This document shows positions 36,125-46,803 of a stretch of DNA of 64,000 bases, in pieces. Origin of the DNA: Margaritifera margaritifera. Taxonomy: Eukaryota > Mollusca > Bivalvia > Unionida > Margaritiferidae. The stretch's first letter is position 1. Every line of letters starts with the position of its first letter. The stretch is taken from positions 1,578,501 to 1,642,500 of the forward strand of contig JAQPZY010001415.1 in NCBI GenBank assembly GCA_029931535.1, given 5' to 3'. The translations under genes and the position numbers were made by a program. Below the pieces are notes generated by a model that was not told the origin of the DNA, did no database searches, and worked only from the letters and a program-made list of their open reading frames with translations.

Positions 36125-36839
36125 GTAACTTAAGTTTTCACATAGATGCAGTTTGCAAGATGATTCTGAGATTGAATTGTCTCCAATTAGTTCTATTTGG
36201 TTTTGGGAATAGTTGTGTCTTTGACACTGAAGATAAGATAAGAATTCTTTATTTCAGACTGCATGGTCAATACATCTAAATTAAAATATAAAAGTATTTT
36301 AAATATAGAAGATCATAGGTGTCTTAGGTATAAATATACAGACACATCTACAACTACGGAATGTATCAGTCATTGTTAACAACAAAATTATGTAAGACAT
36401 TTAAAGAGTAATCTGTTCCATCTATCTAAAATCTGAGAATTAAAATCAATATCATAGTTCCACAGAAATTTCAAGATACAATTCTTACTATCAGATATTC
36501 CTGTCATCATTGAAAAGACATACTTATTAATTCTTAAAAACTAAATACATTATAGTTTACAAACATGGTAGAAGAACTGTTCTATCTTGGAAGTCCTAAT
36601 AGTAAATAAAGACTATTGTTATAACCAATAACTAATTTTCTTTTCATACATTCCCTAAAGTTTGGACACAGAGGTGCACAGTACACTGTGCAACAATAAG
36701 ATCTGAATATTCTTGTTTAGATTTTCAAAGAATAATTTCTAAATTTATGTAAAAGCATGTTTGTTCAAGTACACAAAACTCTGTAATGTCTCATCATATC
36801 TTTATTGTATGACAGCTTGGATTTTAATATATGACCCAA

Positions 36840-37800
36840 CTAAGCATAACTGTTGACATATGGAAGAGCATGGCCATTAAGAAGTACAGAGGGAGGAGAT
36901 CGTAATTGGATAGAAGTTGACTGAAAAACCATGCATACAGATTTTTGTGTATTATATATGATATCATTCTCATATGAGTAATGTTCACATATCTTTAATA
37001 ATTTCCTTAAGCCTGCAATAGAAGGACTTATCAATGACATATCATCAGCAAAACTAAAATTGTTAAGAAATAACGCATTTTATGTCAAATGTAGCCCCAC
37101 AAGACACTAACACAACTTACAATTTAAATCGTCTATGTATATATTAAATAACAAAGATAAAAGAATACCTCCCTGCCTCACCCCATTGGTTACATGGAAG
37201 GAATTGGATACTTCATGTCCACAACGCACATAGTACAACTGTTTACCATACCAGTTAACCCAAGTATGAACTATGTAGATGGGTATCTGATTGTCAAGCA
37301 ATTTTATACACAGTGTCCAATGATTGACCCTAAAAAATGTCTTACTAGCGTCTAGAAAAAAACATGCAAACACAGGGCTACGATATGTTCTAAATAATAG
37401 TTGACAGTTTCTTTAAAGGCATAGAGGTATAAGTCTATTGAATGTTGTTTCTTAAAACCAAACTGATTATCAGAAATTGTGACTTCACATCATTGTAGTA
37501 CAATACATTCAAATATTTTCAAAATAATTGTCATGAGAGCTATAGGTCAATAATTATTGTTGTATTCCAGGATACCAATTTTACTTTTCAGTAGCAGGAT
37601 AAATGTAACTTTTGTGAAATCATCTGGAACAAAGTTATGTACAAACATGCAATCAAATACAATAATTAAAAGAGCATGGAGTCTAGTATCTGAAAATTTA
37701 AAATGTTCTACAGTTACTGAAACACTTGTATCTTTGAGGGTAAGAACCTCTACTTATATATTTGACGGTAAGAATCTTTACTGTAAAAAGAGGTCAAAAA
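36840..37800 (-). pseudogene. Non-LTR retrotransposon reverse transcriptase fragment (CR1/Jockey-like)
   Basis: Pieces in minus-strand order: 'DCMFVHNFVPDDFTKVTFI' (about 37630), 'PIALMTIILKIFEC', 'ISDNQFGFKKQHSIDLYLYA' (about 37430-37490), 'FFLDASKTFFRVNHW' (about 37310-37365), 'VTNGVRQGGILLSLLFNIYI' (about 37130-37190), 'FADDMSLISPS' (about 37020-37060), and 'YNTQKSVCMVF' (about 36925-36960). 'FADD' is the catalytic box. Stops and a small deletion between 'YIDDL' and 'FADD' make it inactive. The 5' and 3' ends of the element are not visible. Confidence 0.85.
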
Positions 37801-37837
37801 ATACCTGATATTGCCTAAATGGCTAATAATGTGCTAA

Positions 37838-39150
37838 CAGTTTTATTGACACTATCCCATTTAGGACCAAGTAGACACAATAAGAACTCTCATAATGAAA
37901 ACCCCATGCCAAAATGACTTTCTCTGTAAGAGTAGCAAAAACAAGGTTTTCAAGATGGCCACATATTGGACGTCAGATCAGCACCATTTTAATTTGTGAT
38001 AAAAAAAACATTATAAGAAGTCTTTTAGTGAAAACCCCATGATGATATGACCATTCATTCAAAGTAGTGATAACAAGATTTTCAAGCTGGCCACTGTGGC
38101 AGCCATATTAGATCTCAGATCAGCACCATTTTCATTTAGGACCACCTAGACATCATAAGAAGTCTTTTGGTGAAACCCCATGTCAATATGACTTTCTGTT
38201 CATGAGGAGTAGCAATAAAAAGATTTTCTAGATGGCTGCTGTGGTGGCCATATTGGACTTCAGCTCGGCACCATTTTTATATAGGACCAACCAGACATTA
38301 TAAGAAGTCTTTTAGTGGAAACTCCAATATTGATACGACCATCCATATAAGAGGAGTAGCTATAACAAGATTTTCAAGGTGGTCAGTGTGGCAACCATAT
38401 TGTACCCCAGATCAGCACCGTTTTCATTTAGGGATTAACTAGACATTATAAGAAGTCTTTTAGTGAAAACTCCATGCTGATATGACCATTCAATCAGTAG
38501 GAGTTGCGATAACAAGATTTTCAAGATGGCTACCATGGTGGCCATATTGGGCATCCGATCAGCACCATTTGGACCAACAAGAGATCACAAGAAGTTTTTT
38601 AGTGAAAACTCCATGATGATATGACTATCCATTCCAAAGTAATAGCAATCAGATTTTCAAAATAGCTGCCATGGCAGCCATATTGAATTTCAGATTGGTA
38701 CTATTTTCTTTTAGGACCAAGTAGACATCATAAGAAATCTTTTAGTGAAAACCCCATGTTGATATGACCATCTATTCACGGTCAATAATGATAACAAAAA
38801 TTTTCAAGATGACTGCCATGGTGACCCTATTGGATTTCAGATCAGCACCATTATCATTTAGGACCAAATAGACATCATAAGAAGTCTTTTAGTGAAAACC
38901 CCATGTTGATATGTCCATCCATTTAGGAGGAGTAGTGATAACTAGATTTGCAAGATGGCCACTGTTGTGGCCATATTGGATGTCCAAGCAGCACCATTTT
39001 CATCTAAAATCAACTAGACCATGGGATGAATGTGTGTTAAGTTTCATGGCAATTCTCCAAGTAGTTTAGGAGGAGTAGCGATAACAAACTTGTGCTAACG
39101 GATGTACGATGAACAAAATACTATCCTATAAGCTCTTCTGGTCTATATAA
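37838..39150. repeat. Pearl/HINE-like array, about nine core units of 140-150 bp
   Basis: Units repeat 'ggccatattgga', 'agatcagcaccattttcatt', 'aggaccaa(c/g)tagacat', 'ataagaagtcttttagtg', 'aaaaccccatgttgatatga' and 'gtagcgataacaagatttt'. The array ends near 'cctataagctcttctggtct' at 39125-39148, the family's terminal motif, here with its second hairpin arm degraded. Confidence 0.78.
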
Positions 39151-40081
39151 TAATCACCAGAACTTTTAAAAGAATCACACACACAAACTTCCACTGCACC
39201 ATGTGATAATATTGGAAAAAAAGAGCAGAAAATCACCAGAACTTTGAGGAAACTTTATGTTACCAATGTAGAGAATCTAGCTGAACCAACAATTTTTGAA
39301 TAGAGAGGGGTAGAGGGAAGCAATTACAGATATGGCTGAGGAACATGTTGATAATGATAGCCTTCCCATGCAACATGTAACCAGAAATTTAGGGCTTTGA
39401 TGTGAGGTATAAAGGTTAATCTTTTAAACAATATAGTGTCCAGACATTTAACTTCCTTCACAACTAGAATAGGATGTTCACTTGATACCAATTCCTTGGA
39501 GCATATAGTGTCCAGGAAGATGGGATCTGTTATTCCCCTGAAAATATTTAGTTCTAGAACAGACCCTGCATTCTTGCCACTGATCAAAAGTATCCCTTTG
39601 GAAGAGGTTGATGTTGAGTTTAACATTTTGTTGCTATGGAAGCTTCACCAGTGAAGGAAGCCATCCCAGATATAATTTTGGTAAAATATGTAGAAATCTT
39701 CAGACCCAGTTTGATCAAATAGTCCGGAACTTTTGACATGAAATTCACCAATATGAAATGTTGATGGGTGGAAAATGGATGGAAGATGGACAGATGTACT
39801 CCAAATAGACTTCGGGCCAAACCATAGTGCTGCACTGCCTTTAGCCAAGTCTGCTGAAATTATGCTAGATAACAAAATCACAAGAAGCATTTACATACTA
39901 AGCTAGCAAACGCATGCACTTATGGAGGGACAGGATCACAATTTCCATGCTTTCTTTTGAAAGCATGGGGACAAAACTTACATCAGAAAATACCCAATTT
40001 GTATTTAGTTAAATTAACATGCAATGTAAAGAGGAAGTCACATTCTGAAAATGTATTTTAGAAAATAAGAAATTTACAAAC
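39151..40081. other. Intron segment; possible degraded repeat at 39640-39870
   Basis: The stretch at 39640-39870 has 'atggaagatggacag' and 'gccaaaccatagtgctgcac', which look like part of a dispersed repeat, but I could not define its borders. No coding exon is recognised. Confidence 0.4.
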
Positions 40082-40245
40082 CAATCAGTTCTGGAGAAAG
40101 TTTTCCACTCTTCTCAAACCCAAACCACTTGTCAGCTACAGCTAGGGCACTTCTCAAGACAAACATTTTGGCAGTGATGAGGGACTTGAGGGCATCAATC
40201 ATCCACTGTGGGTCCAACACAATCTTATCTTTCAATGCTTCCGTG
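40082..40245 (-). CDS. ROCO gene exon: COR-A segment (164 nt)
   Basis: The acceptor 'ctatcatctacag' is strong; the donor 'gtttgt' is weaker but gives the correct phase. The exon encodes 'TEALKDKIVLDPQWMIDAL' and 'LITAKMFVLRS', then 'ADKWFGFEKSGKLSPELI', a signature COR block. One base joins the preceding exon to complete Ser ('YFS'), and a final G joins the next exon to complete Asp. Confidence 0.92.
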
Positions 40246-40849
40246 CTGTAGATGATAGAAAAAAAGTATAAATGACACCAAGTTCTGAACTTTTTCAACT
40301 CTCATTTTTCTTTCGTATTTATTGAAAACAGTAAATGGTTACTCAATCATTGACTACTCAGTGGTCTGACACTAGCTACTTGCTGGAGGTAAACTGCAAA
40401 TGGACATGGTGTATTTCTTAAAGGAAAACATACTGTTTGTGACAAACCAGTTTTATTAAATGTAAAATGTGTAGAAAAGTTCATATTTACCAAAGTTTTG
40501 CTTCTTAGCACTCTTTTAAGGGATAGTTTCTCTCTTTCTTTTCGGCCATCAATGATTTTCCAGATGTGCAGCATATTGCTATATCTGTAAGCTCTTCTAG
40601 TGAAAGCAGTAATAGTCCACTCTGTGATGTCACTTAGTCTATTCAGGTTATGAGACAAGTTGTCAGTTGATTGAAAATTAATATATGTCTTGGTAAACTG
40701 TAGTAAGTTTTGAGATAATATGGATGTACAGTCAAACCTGTCAATAGCGGCTACCCATGGGAAAAGGCAAAATTGGCCTTTGTACACAGGTGACCTCTGT
40801 ACACAGCTTCGCCTTTCAAACTTGGTTTTTGAACAAATATCATATACCA

Positions 40850-40884
<35 letters not shown>

Positions 40885-41200
40885 GTTGTCAAGATTGTTT
40901 TATGTGCACTATTCAACAATATCAGAAAATATGCGCATATGTTGTTCTCTCACAAATTGGTTTCACTCAAGATTACTAAAGCCTGCTCACTTTAATCCAT
41001 CTTATGAATTAAATTATCATGACTTAAAAATAATCACTAATCTTACTTTGTTTTGTTCACAATGACAAACACTAATTTCACAACTGATTGACAGCTTACA
41101 TATGCCTATAAAACAGAGGACTGATTGTTTTGGTCATGCAACTTGCATAAATTAGGTTTGGAACCAGCTATTCACAATACAAAAACAATATCTGGATGAG
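40246..41200. other. Intron segment with (TTA)n microsatellite
   Basis: A TTA trinucleotide run covers about 40852-40883. No exon is recognised; the open frames here are not protein-like. Confidence 0.5.
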
Positions 41201-41424
41201 CTAGTTGCTCAACTTGCAAGAACAATCTGAAAAAGGTAGATATTCTGGGACTGGGACAGTCTTGATCCAATCTAAACAAACTATTGATTACAAATTTGTG
41301 ACAACTTTTTTGATTGTGTTCTTCTCTTTTTTTTTCGTTGTGAAAATGTTTATTTTGATAATTATATTATCTTGTTTATCTTTTAACACAAATTTCTGCT
41401 TTTCACCCAGTTGCAAACTTAGTA

Positions 41425-41850
41425 TTGTCTGGAGATTGTAATAACTGCTGTGGTGACATGCAAGATGTGATTCCTTCAGAAGATATATATTTTATTTTGG
41501 GGGAGAAAAATGACTACGAGTCCAACATTTTTAACCTTCAAAGAAATTCTAAAGATAAAGCGGTAAATAACTGTAGAATATCACTGACATATTTATGTAC
41601 AGCCTATACAATTTAAATCATTAATGGTGGGTTGCATAAGGATAAAGTTGGACATTTTTCATGCCTTGCAAATGAAGATACAAGTGTGGTAGATTATATT
41701 ATTGTCTCTAGTGTATTATTTACTTACATAACAAATTTTGAAATTGGAGATAGATATGAATCAGTGCATTTTCCACTGATATGTGAATTGATCTTCATTC
41801 ATCATGATTCCTATTTTAATGAGGTTGATAATGATGATGAAGGCTCATAA
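41425..41850 (+). pseudogene. LINE endonuclease-domain fragment
   Basis: The plus-strand reading 'LSGDCNNCCGDMQDVIPS', then 'YESNIFNLQRNSKDKAVNN', then 'LHKDKVGHFSCLANEDTSVV' and 'DYIIVSSVLFTYITNFEIGD', ending 'ESVHFPLICEL'. This is the C-terminal part of the apurinic-like endonuclease found upstream of RT in LINEs (GDFNAR, SVVDYI and D-x-S/V-x-H boxes). There are at least two stops. The orientation is opposite to the RT fragment at 36840-37800, so it is a separate insertion. Confidence 0.78.
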
Positions 41851-42249
41851 AGTTTTACACAATTTAGTCTGGTTGAAAATAAAAAGACTGTATTGCGGAT
41901 AGTTTTCATAATGTTTTTCAGCAGTCAAAAGATTAAAGTTTGGAATCTATTCTTGTCAATGTTGATGAAACCATCAACAAGAGTGTAAATAAGTATCACT
42001 TATCAGCTCAAACAATGACATGTTATACCCAGGGTGTGGTACTTTCATCTTCCAATAAACCCTGCTGGGATGACTAATATAGTAAACTGAGTTAATCTTT
42101 ATGTCCTTTGTAAATTAAGAACATATAACTCAAAAGGAAATTTGAATTCTATTCTTACTTTAAAGAATAAATCTAAAAACTTCTGTAAAATGAAGGAGTA
42201 ACAACATATAAGAACAAACTCAAAAGTTAATCACAACACAGACTAACAA

Positions 42250-42955
42250 TGCTTTTGAGAAAGGTAAAGTATAGCTAGCTGTATAACACTAGCTTTAGAG
42301 AATGGTGAAGTATAGCTAGCTGTATAACACTAGCTTTAGAGAATGGTAAAGAATAGCTAGCTGTATAACACTAGCGTTAGAGAATGGTAAAGTATAGCTA
42401 GCTGTATAACACTAGCATTAGAGAATGGTAAAGTATAGCTAGCTGTATAACACTAGCGTTCGAGCATGGTAAAGTATAGCTAGCTGTATAACACTAGCTT
42501 TAGAGAATGGTAAAGTATAGCTAGCTGTATAACACTAGCTTTAGAGAATGGTAAAGAATAGCTAGCTGTATAACACTAGCTTTAGAGAATGGTAAAGTAT
42601 AGCTAGCTGTATAACACTAGCGTTAGAGAATGGTAAAGTATAGCTAGCTGTATAACACTAGCTTTAGAGAATGGTAAAGTATAGCCAGCTGTATAACACT
42701 AGCTTTAGAGAATGGTAAAGTATAGCCAGCTGTATAACACTAGCTTTAGAGAATGTTGAAGTAAAGCCAGCTGTATAACACTAGCTTTAGAGAATGGTGA
42801 AGTATAGCCAGCTGTATAACACTAGCTTTAGAGAATGGTAAAGTATAGCCAGCTGTATAACACTAGCTTTAGAGAATGGTAAAGTATAGCTAGCTGTATA
42901 ACACTAGCTTTAGAGAATGGTAAAGTATAGCTAGCTGTATAACACTAGCTGTTAA
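42250..42955. repeat. Minisatellite, 41-bp unit, about 17 copies
   Basis: Unit 'agctagctgtataacactag' plus 'ctttagagaatggtaaagt'. Variants at one position (ctttag, cgttag, cattag) and 'tagcc' against 'tagct' form blocks: copies at about 42680-42860 carry 'gccagctg', the others 'gctagctg'. Confidence 0.93.
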
Positions 42956-43049
42956 AGATTGATTCCTCTGCCTACTAATTAATGAAATCCTGCCATCTAA
43001 AAGTTTTTGTCATACTTGGATAATGCTCATGTCATATTTTGAGCCTAGA

Positions 43050-43310
43050 AACCCAAAATATTTGCAGACAGGGCTTTAAATATAGCAACTGGATCCATGA
43101 TTAAAATTTCATTTGCAGATAGGGCCTTAAATACAGCTACTGGGTCCACGATTAAGATTTCATGTCATATTTGGAAACAGGGCCCTTAATATAGCTACTG
43201 GTTCCAGAATTAAAATTTCATCTGTGATATTTGCAGACAGGGCTTTAAATATAGCTACTGGTTCCACAATTAAGACCTCATCTGTGATATTTGCAGACAG
43301 GGCTTTCAAG
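43050..43310. repeat. Short tandem repeat, about 60 bp, five diverged copies
   Basis: Copies share 'tttgcagacagggctttaaa', 'tatagctactgg(t/a)tcca' and 'attaa(a/g)atttcat'. The array abuts the pearl-like unit that starts near 43310. Confidence 0.8.
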
Positions 43311-43690
43311 ATGGCTGCCATGGTGGCCATATTAGATGTAATATCCGCACCATTTTCATTTAGGACCAACTAGACATCATAGGAAGCATTTTAGTGAAAA
43401 TCCCATGCTGATATGACCATCTATATAGAAGGAGTAGCAATAACAAGATTTTGCAACATGGCTGCTGTGGTGGCCATATTGGATGTCTGAGCAGCACCAT
43501 CTTCATCTAGGGACTAGACTATGGGATGAATGTGCGTGTAAAGTTTTATGGCAATCCTCCAAGTAGTTTAGGAGGAGTAGTGATAACAAACTTGTGCTAA
43601 TGGACAGGCAGACGACGGATGGATGACGGATGATGGACAACAGACCATCCCATAAGCTCTTCTGGTTTATGACCAGTAGAGCTAAAAAAA
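43311..43690. repeat. Pearl/HINE-like element with intact terminal hairpin
   Basis: Two core units ('ggtggccatatt', 'aggaccaactagacatcat') are followed by the unique tail 'ggcaatcctccaagtagttt', 'gacagacgacggatggat'-like sequence and a terminal hairpin at 43654-43683. There 'agctcttctggt' pairs with 'accagtagagct'. The family shares its tail with 39030-39150 and 54310-54460. Confidence 0.75.
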
Positions 43691-43787
43691 ACTGTTCCCT
43701 ATCTCATAAACAAACATACAAAAATAATTTTCCACCAAAGCAGTAGCAGTAGCAGCTACAAGCACTGCTTCTGCCACTACTAATACT

Positions 43788-44932
43788 AATGTGAAACCCC
43801 GCTATAACGCACCCTGCAATAACGCGAATTCGGATATAACGCGATCGTGGCATGGCTCCCAAAATTTCATATATTCATTCGCACATGAACATTTTTTTTT
43901 TTGCAAAGTACAAGAAATAGTGTATAAAATGTGTATATTACAGTATCATTTTGGGGAAGAGATCACGTATGAATTCGAGTATAATACATTTGTGGCATGG
44001 TTCCTGAAATTTTATATACATGAACATGTATTTTTCTTGTACACGGAAAAAAAATAATTTTTTTTTAAGTACGAGAAATTTTTTTTTTAAGTATGAGAAA
44101 TAGTGTATTATCATTTTGCGGAAGAGATCATGTATGAATTCGATCATGGCGTGGCTTCTGAAATTTAAAAATTTCACCAATTACTTGAAGTGTTATGCCA
44201 AAATAAACATTTTCGGAAATGTTACTTATTACTGATCCACGAGTAAAACCAGTAAGTCTTCCCTGTGTTTGTCTTAAATTCATTATGTATACAATCATTG
44301 CTCAAACAATAGCCGACATGTTTTTCTTCTTTAACTGCAGACACAACCGAGCATCAGACAATGTGGTGGTTGATTAAAGATTCTCAAGATTTAATAAACA
44401 TCAAAAAACATAAGCCGCCAACACATGCGCTGGACTTCAATTCATCCTGTATACAATCATTGCGCAAACAATAGCCGACTTATGTTTCTTCTTTAACTGC
44501 ATACACAACCAAGCACCAGACAATGCGGTGGTTGATCAAAGACTGTCATATGTGGGTGCTTATGTAGAGACTGAGCTTGGGCGGCAAGATCAAAGATTGT
44601 CATATGTGGGTGCTTATGTAGAGACTGAGCTTGGGTGGCAAGATCACAGGGAGGTCAAATAACCACTCTCTGTTGCTTAGCACTGAACAAGTACAGCTGT
44701 ATCAAACTCGTTGCTCAATCAAAGGGTTGTCATGTCGGAAAACAAAGACGGATCAATATCAGATAGTAAACGGTGTTGATACCCTATTCATGCTATACAT
44801 TAGACGTGTATACATTGTTCTCTGAAAAAAGTAAAATATAATAAAACCCCGCAATAACGCGACCCCGCTTTTTCCGTGATCTAATTTTATGGACCCCAAA
44901 TATCGCGTTATATCGGGGTTTCACTGTACTAC
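43788..44932. mobile_element. Inverted-repeat DNA transposon, pogo/Tigger-like ends (non-autonomous)
   Basis: The left end 'gtgaaaccccgctataacgc' (43791) and right end 'gcgttatatcggggtttcac' (44911-44930) are inverted copies; both are next to TA. More inner copies of 'aataacgcg' lie near 43815 and 44858. 'CAGTGAAACC-TATAACG' ends with TA targets are typical of pogo/Tigger elements in invertebrates. I see no transposase. Internal duplications: 44285-44345 against 44450-44510, and a tandem pair at about 44525-44645 ('tgtcatatgtgggtgcttat'). Confidence 0.65.
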
Positions 44933-45537
44933 TAGTATTATTATAATTTTCTTATCATAATTAAAGTTAAAGTCTCTATGATAGTTTCTAACTTCCTTGT
45001 TCTGCCCAGAGGGAGAAACGACTTTTCCCTGTTTTGGGAGTCAAGGATTGTGTGTGTGTATGTGTGTGTGTGCACTTGCATGCATGCATATGTGCAAGCA
45101 TGTGTGGACATGAGGAGAGTATGACTTCCTCCACTTGTCCACTTGAAATCAATTCATTTTACCGTATTTATCCCTTGACATTCCCACATTTTTTTTACAA
45201 CATTTGGACAAATATTTACTAAAAGTATCTTTGTCTTATCATAAACTATCTTCAAACTTTGAACACATTTTTAAGACTGGCCCCCTTTTTATTATAGGAG
45301 AAGTACTATAAACAAAATTTTTTCAAATTAAGCCTGAAATCTGGACAAGAAAAGATGCTGGCCTAGTCTTCATACATACATACATACCTCACTCAAGACA
45401 TAATTTCATGTCTCATATCAGAGTCTGAAACAACAAGTCTTCTCACTCAAGACACAATTTCTTGCCATGCTTCGGGGTTCTCACTGAAGACACAACTATG
45501 AAGCCATGATTTACAAAAAAAAATATTAAACTAGGAG
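44933..45537. other. Intron segment with (TG)n tract
   Basis: A TG/TA dinucleotide run is at about 45049-45072. Otherwise nothing is recognised. Confidence 0.5.
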
Positions 45538-45674
45538 TTGTATCAATACTATCTTGATACTATTCTCATGATACAATACACCTATCATCACAGCATGTAT
45601 TGGTCGTATCAATACTATCGTGATACTACTCTCATGATACAATACACCTATCATCAGTGTGTATTGATTGTATC
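45538..45674. repeat. First part of the 66-bp minisatellite (two units)
   Basis: Two units with 'gtatcaatactatc', 'catgatacaatacacctatc' and 'atcacagcatgtattg'. The array is interrupted after 45674 and resumes at 46804. Confidence 0.88.
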
Positions 45675-46803
45675 CAGCTTGCAAAATTGCCTCCAGCCAG
45701 TCAGTCCAATGCCAGCTAATTTCATGGCAGTCTGGAGCAAAAGTTGAGTTGCCTGTCTGTCTGGACAGTTGCATTTTTCAGTATACTGAGTATATATAAT
45801 CAACAAATTGTATATTTTATGATGTTAAAAGAAATAATAGAAACCATGTGAAAAATAAATTGCTGAGAATTATTTCCGATGACCACTCATGAATCTGTTT
45901 GAAATGATTAGGTCAATAATTCGTGTGCAGTCTGTGTTCAACAGATGCTTGCAACTTGAAATAAAAACTCTTCTGTGTCTATGCGATGTCTGATGACACA
46001 TGCTACTTCTGATTCACAACGTCAACATGTGGAGGTATTTGGATGCCTGAAAGCCACCAGACACTAAAAATCCAAACACAGCAAAGAAAAAAGAACTATT
46101 CAAAAGAAATATGACACTATAAAACAAAACGATGTTTTAAAAATAGTTGGGTTACAGATTTCACTTGGAATATAGAAGCAGTGTGCATGCTAAGATGATG
46201 GCAATGCTGTTAGATGTTCAGTTGCATTCTGTTGATGTGGATGCATTTGATCCAGTTCCAGTTCCAGCAATTCTACCGCTGAAACTCACCTTTCTACAGA
46301 TTTAATTTAAATGGGGGCTCGACTTTGGATGCCACAGCCTCATCTCTGGAGGCTGGGTCTAGTTCTGATACTGTCATTGAAGACAGGTCAATGGATGAGG
46401 ATCCTGATTCTTATTCAGACTGGTCAACAGTGGCAGCAACAAATTATAATGCACAGACTCAAGATGAGTTATGTATGGATATGAATTAGCTTGAACAGTA
46501 AGCATCATTGTCCTGGTCAGTAAACATTGGCCATGTTATGCTGAATTTAATAAAATGCAATCAATCTGACATATTACATAAATACCTTTATTTAGTGTTT
46601 TTCTTTATTTTCCTTGTTTAATTATATAAATAACTTTACTTAGGGCTCATATTCATGTCTACCTGCATTTACCATTCAGTCATTGACTACATCTTGTCTT
46701 ACTGAATGATGAAATGTATGACCAGTAGGTTAAGGACAGGACTAGTAGCATTTTCTGGTTATTGTCGTGTGCGCTTGCAGGATTGTTGTCGAGCTTCACA
46801 TAC
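45675..46803. mobile_element. 1.1-kb insertion inside the 66-bp minisatellite
   Basis: The insertion separates two parts of the same array. The 10 bases 'tgattgtatc' occur on both sides (45665-45674 and 46804-46813), as a target duplication would; because they are also part of the repeat unit, array recombination could give the same picture. Inside, at about 46300-46488 (+), is a reading rich in Ser, Asp and Glu ('TASSLEAGSSSDTVIEDRS', 'DEDPDSYSDWSTVAA') that ends in a stop, with AATAAA about 60 bases later (46548). This could be the 3' end of a retrocopied gene. I do not recognise the protein. Confidence 0.45.

Noticed and set aside
37557..37808. Plus-strand open frame of 83 codons
   Set aside because: The opposite strand carries clear LINE RT sequence; this frame is its shadow.
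40347..40787. Minus-strand open frame of 146 codons in an intron
   Set aside because: The composition is not protein-like, I recognise no domain, and the frame is not needed for splicing; chance open frame in AT-rich DNA is the simplest reading.
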